From contig NZ_JAFEVZ010000002.1 in the NCBI RefSeq assembly GCF_022802975.1, positions 62,001 through 126,000 on the forward strand: 64,000 nt of DNA, given 5' to 3'. Below, one piece after another: positions 61,167 through 64,000 of the stretch. The DNA is from Flavobacterium pectinovorum. GTDB taxonomy: Bacteria; Bacteroidota; Bacteroidia; Flavobacteriales; Flavobacteriaceae. The notes beneath the pieces are model-generated. The model was not told the origin of the DNA. It saw only the letters and a list, made by a program, of their open reading frames with translations, and searched no databases. How positions within the stretch are numbered: the stretch's first letter is position 1; every line of letters begins with the position of its first letter. The translations under genes and the position numbers were made by a program.

Positions 61167-62393
61167 TTACACTAACTGTTTCAATGCAATCTCAAAAGCA
61201 GTCGCACTAATATTTGTTTTTGAAGGATTCAAAGCATGCGCTTTTACAATCGCATTTTTTATAATTTCGGATGTATCGTTAAAAATAGCCTCATCAGTCA
61301 TTTGAACTTTTTTCTCCATGAAATAAGCAAAAACCCTTGCCATTCCGCAATTCGAAATAAAATCGGGAATCAAACTTACTTTATGATCTACTTCCTCCAT
61401 GATTGATCCAAAGAAAATTTCCTTATCGGCAAAAGGAACATTTGCTCCGCATGAAATAACTTCAAGACCATTTGAGATTAAACTGTCTATTTGAGTCTGA
61501 GTAACTAATCTTGAAGCTGCGCATGGTGTGAAAATTTCAGCGCCAATGGTCCATATTTTTGAGTTGATTTCTTCAAACGGAATCATATTATCGGCAACTA
61601 ATTTATTTCCGTCTTTGTTTAAAAATAAAGCCCTGATTTCTTCAAAAGAAAAACCATCTTCTTTGATTAAACCACCGTCACGGTCAATAATACCAATGAC
61701 TTTAGCGCCCATTTCGGCCAAATAAAAAGCAGCTGCAGATCCTACGTTTCCAAATCCCTGAACAATTGCTTTTTTACCTTTTATATCTCCGCCATAGGTA
61801 GTGTAAAAATGGCGAACCGCTTCAGCAACACCAAAACCGGTAATCATGTCTGCTACAGTATATTTTCTGGTTACATCCGGAGAGAATTTAGGGTTTTCTA
61901 TCACTTTTATTACTCCCTGACGCAATTGACCAATTCGGTTAATTTTGTCAGCTTCCGTTGGTTTAAAATGACCATTAAAAACGCCTTCTTGTGGATGCCA
62001 CACTCCGCATTCTTCTGTCATCGGAATCACTTCATGAATTTCATCGACATTCAAATCGCCGCCGGTTCCGTAATAACTTTTTAATAAAGGAGAAACTGCT
62101 TTGTACCAACGTTGTAAAACCCCTTTTTTGCGAGGATCGTTCGGGTCAAAATTGATTCCCGATTTAGCGCCTCCAATTGCAGGGCCTGAAACTGAGAATT
62201 TTACTTCCATTGTTTTTGCCAATGACAAAACCTCATTCATGTCAAGGCCTTTTCTCATTCTGGTACCTCCGCCGGCTGCTCCTCCGCGAAGTGAATTGAT
62301 TACGGTCCAGCCTTCGGCTTCTGTTTCAGAATCTTTCCAGTTAAAAACAATTTCAGGTTCTTTATTTTCGAATTGCTGCAATAAATCTTTCAT
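61167..62393 (-). CDS. Glu/Leu/Phe/Val dehydrogenase family protein
   Basis: A 408-residue cytoplasmic NAD(P)-dependent amino-acid dehydrogenase. The substrate domain has RGGAAGGGTRMRKG and SVSGPAIGGAKSGINFDPND with the catalytic Lys in GGAKSG; the nucleotide domain has VQGFGNVGSAAAFYLAEMGAKVIGI. Catalyses reversible oxidative deamination, most likely of glutamate (leucine cannot be excluded). Length is normal for the family. Transcribed alone, with its own terminator. Confidence 0.9.
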   Translation of the reverse strand: MKDLLQQFENKEPEIVFNWKDSETEAEGWTVINSLRGGAAGGGTRMRKGLDMNEVLSLAKTMEVKFSVSGPAIGGAKSGINFDPNDPRKKGVLQRWYKAVSPLLKSYYGTGGDLNVDEIHEVIPMTEECGVWHPQEGVFNGHFKPTEADKINRIGQLRQGVIKVIENPKFSPDVTRKYTVADMITGFGVAEAVRHFYTTYGGDIKGKKAIVQGFGNVGSAAAFYLAEMGAKVIGIIDRDGGLIKEDGFSFEEIRALFLNKDGNKLVADNMIPFEEINSKIWTIGAEIFTPCAASRLVTQTQIDSLISNGLEVISCGANVPFADKEIFFGSIMEEVDHKVSLIPDFISNCGMARVFAYFMEKKVQMTDEAIFNDTSEIIKNAIVKAHALNPSKTNISATAFEIALKQLV

Positions 62394-62476
62394 TTTGTTA
62401 AAGTATGTTTAGTTTTTGTAAAAGTATGAAATAGAATAATGCGAATAATGTATTTGGTATCAATTTTATTATTGGA

Positions 62477-62511
62477 AAAAAGAAAGCCGAAAACAGATCG
62501 TTTTCGGCTTT
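62477..62511 (-). terminator. Terminator of the chalcone-isomerase-like gene
   Basis: 12-bp stem AAAGCCGAAAAC (62483-62494) / GTTTTCGGCTTT (62500-62511), 5-base loop; on the minus strand it is followed by CTTTTTT. Confidence 0.85.
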
Positions 62512-62533
62512 AAGATTTATATTAATCAGGAAA

Positions 62534-63106
62534 TTATTGCCCCAATAAATTTTTCTTTAAGGTTTCATCAACCGGTTTGTTTGAAAGCCAGATTCCAAAC
62601 AATGCTTTTTTGAAATCAAATCCCGGAATTTTTCCTTTCAGAGCTTCGTTTTTAATAACATTAATGGTTTGGTCCATTGGGTTGTAAGCCAATATAAATA
62701 CGTCTTTTTCTGTGATTTTGTCGCTCAAAAGTGTTTTTAACTGCTCAATTCTCGGTCTCAACTCTTCAAGATTACTTCCTGCAGATTTTTCAAAACCAAC
62801 ATTCATGGCTTTGGTTAATTTATTAGCAGAAACCATAGACGAAGTAATTTCAATTCGTATGGCCATTTCAGTATCGCTGTCAATAATGAATTGAGGATCC
62901 TGAGTTAATTGTGATAAATACAAAGCCTGAACATAAACTTCTAACCACATTTTTGATCTTCCGCCTGCACCGTTAAGTTGTAAAGTTTTGTTTAGAACTT
63001 CTATTTTTCTTGGAACAGTAACACCGTTTACATCGATGTGAGATTGCGCAGATACTGTGAATTGTATGCTTAAAAGGAGTGTGAGCAACAGTAAAATCTT
63101 TTTCAT
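62534..63106 (-). CDS. Chalcone isomerase-like domain protein, exported
   Basis: A 190-residue protein with signal peptide ending FTVSAQ. The core IDVNGVTVPRKIEVLNKTLQLNGAGGRSKMWLEVYVQALYLSQLTQDPQFIIDSDTEMAIRIEI matches the chalcone-isomerase-like (CHASRV-type) domain found in many bacteria that make no flavonoids. It is probably a fatty-acid or lipid-binding periplasmic protein. A -7 box TATTTTTG on the minus strand (complement of 63148-63155) lies 42 bases upstream. Confidence 0.82.
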   Translation of the reverse strand: MKKILLLLTLLLSIQFTVSAQSHIDVNGVTVPRKIEVLNKTLQLNGAGGRSKMWLEVYVQALYLSQLTQDPQFIIDSDTEMAIRIEITSSMVSANKLTKAMNVGFEKSAGSNLEELRPRIEQLKTLLSDKITEKDVFILAYNPMDQTINVIKNEALKGKIPGFDFKKALFGIWLSNKPVDETLKKNLLGQ

Positions 63107-63467
63107 AGTCTTTCTTGATAATTGTTTTTTTTAGTTTTAGTTTTTTGCAAAAATACTGTTAATTTCTAAAATTCTACCTTTTAAAAGCCAAGTTTTTTGT
63201 GATATTGTCTTTGGTTTTTGAAATCTATTGAATTAAGAATCAAATTAGTAAGAGTAATTTTACTGTGTTTTGCTGCATGTGTCTTCTCTTATTAGATTAT
63301 CATTGAAGAATATCCAGATGAGTGTATTTTAATTTTTCTAATCAATAATTTTATTCTTAAATTCTGAGTAATTTGTTGTGAAATTAAAGTTTAGATGTTT
63401 TTTATTTAACAGATCAACGAAAACGTTATCGTATTTTTTGATTAAAGCTTAAAATACTATGCATGCA
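63107..63467. other. Intergenic region, nothing recognised apart from promoter boxes
   Basis: About 360 bases, strongly AT-rich, between divergent genes. It holds the minus-strand -7 box at 63148-63155 for the chalcone-isomerase-like gene. I see no hairpins, repeats or frames longer than about 30 codons. Confidence 0.5.
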
Positions 63468-63497
63468 TTGTTATTTGATATTTAAAATTTATCTTTG
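63468..63497 (+). promoter_or_regulatory. Promoter of the acyl-CoA dehydrogenase gene
   Basis: TTG at 63468-63470, 19-base spacer, TATCTTTG at 63490-63497, fitting the Bacteroidota consensus. The start codon is 56 bases downstream. Confidence 0.75.
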
Positions 63498-63553
63498 AAA
63501 AGCTTCTTTATGGAAAATATGGAATGCATTTTAACAACTAAAGAACCACTATT

Positions 63554-64000
63554 ATGGATTTTAATCTAACAGAAGAGCATTTAATGATTCAGCAGGCAGC
63601 GAGAGATTTTGCTCAAAATGAATTATTGCCGGGTGTAATTGAAAGAGACGAGAAGCAAATTTTTCCGACGGAACAAATAAAAAAAATGGGACAATTAGGT
63701 TTCATGGGAATGATGGTGGATCCTAAATACGGAGGAAGCGGTCTGGATACAGTTTCGTACGTAATTGCAATGGAAGAAATTTCTAAAGTGGATGCTTCGG
63801 CTTCAGTAGTGATGTCTGTAAACAATTCTTTAGTTTGCTGGGGAATACAAGAATTTGGAACCGAAGAGCAAAAACAAAAATATTTACCGGGACTGGCTTC
63901 GGGTGAAATTCACGGTGCTTTTTGTTTAAGTGAGCCTGAAGCGGGAAGTGATGCCACTTCGCAAAAAACAACCGCTATTGATATGGGAGACCATTATTTG
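63554..64000 (+). CDS. Acyl-CoA dehydrogenase, N-terminal part
   Basis: 149 codons are in the window; the frame is open at the right edge. MDFNLTEEHLMIQQAARDFAQNELLPG, IKKMGQLGFMGMMVDPKYGGSGLDTVSYVIAMEEIS and GAFCLSEPEAGSDATSQKTTA are standard acyl-CoA dehydrogenase blocks, the last binding FAD and substrate. It introduces a double bond in acyl-CoA thioesters during fatty-acid or branched-chain amino-acid breakdown. The catalytic Glu and C-terminal domain are off the window. Confidence 0.93.
   Translation, partial: MDFNLTEEHLMIQQAARDFAQNELLPGVIERDEKQIFPTEQIKKMGQLGFMGMMVDPKYGGSGLDTVSYVIAMEEISKVDASASVVMSVNNSLVCWGIQEFGTEEQKQKYLPGLASGEIHGAFCLSEPEAGSDATSQKTTAIDMGDHYL

Overview
The window looks like a chromosome segment of a Flavobacterium-like member of the Bacteroidota. 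The evidence is a SusD-type glycan-binding protein, Bacteroidota promoter boxes of the TAnnTTTG type (clearest before the tRNA-Val and the acyl-CoA dehydrogenase), no strong Shine-Dalgarno sequences, many lipoproteins and secreted enzymes, and several interspersed palindromic repeat families of a kind I associate with flavobacterial genomes. All family names below come from reading motifs; no database search was run.

Region 1 (1-40307) is one long, same-strand pectin utilisation locus. It starts inside a susD-like gene and continues with two PL1 pectate lyases, a DUF3826 protein, a beta-helix giant, a GH140 apiosidase-like enzyme, a GH28 polygalacturonase, a GH43-like enzyme, a BNR-propeller protein, two GH78 rhamnosidases, an STN-like/esterase fusion, a GH95, an (alpha/alpha)6-barrel lipoprotein, a second BNR lipoprotein, a secreted TIM-barrel isomerase-like protein, a GH105 unsaturated uronyl hydrolase, a GH67N-type protein and two GH2 enzymes. 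This enzyme set fits pectin with decorated rhamnogalacturonan; the GH140, GH95, GH78 and GH2 combination points towards rhamnogalacturonan II. Almost every gap between these genes holds a palindromic repeat.

Region 2 (40494-44519) is a visibly AT-rich, repeat-free island that looks like defence: an ABC-type ATPase with a CxxC hook and a C-terminal R-x3-E...H signature resembling the RloC/PrrC anticodon nucleases, followed by a HigB-like toxin and a HigA-like antitoxin fused to an ImmA/IrrE metallopeptidase, with a palindromic operator candidate.

Region 3 (44588-51211) is a sugar-acid catabolic cassette: an ACS-type MFS transporter (opposite strand), a DUF2200 protein, a RuBisCO-like protein, a DUF1537-family kinase, an Asp/Glu-racemase-fold enzyme that lacks one of the two catalytic cysteines, and a BASS-type transporter. 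RuBisCO-like protein plus DUF1537 kinase is the core of the published apionate/3-oxo-isoapionate route. Together with the apiosidase in region 1 this suggests that the locus both releases and catabolises apiose. This is the most interesting hypothesis here.

Region 4 (51782-56727) holds small lipoproteins and membrane proteins, DoxX, an ABM-fold protein, DUF1398 and an AraC regulator. Region 5 (56814-64000) is housekeeping: tRNA-Val(TAC), folC, exbB-exbD, a convergent tonB, a Glu/Leu-type dehydrogenase, a chalcone-isomerase-like protein and the start of an acyl-CoA dehydrogenase. No rRNA, CRISPR array or intact insertion sequence was seen, and no SusC/TonB receptor or pectin regulator lies in the window.
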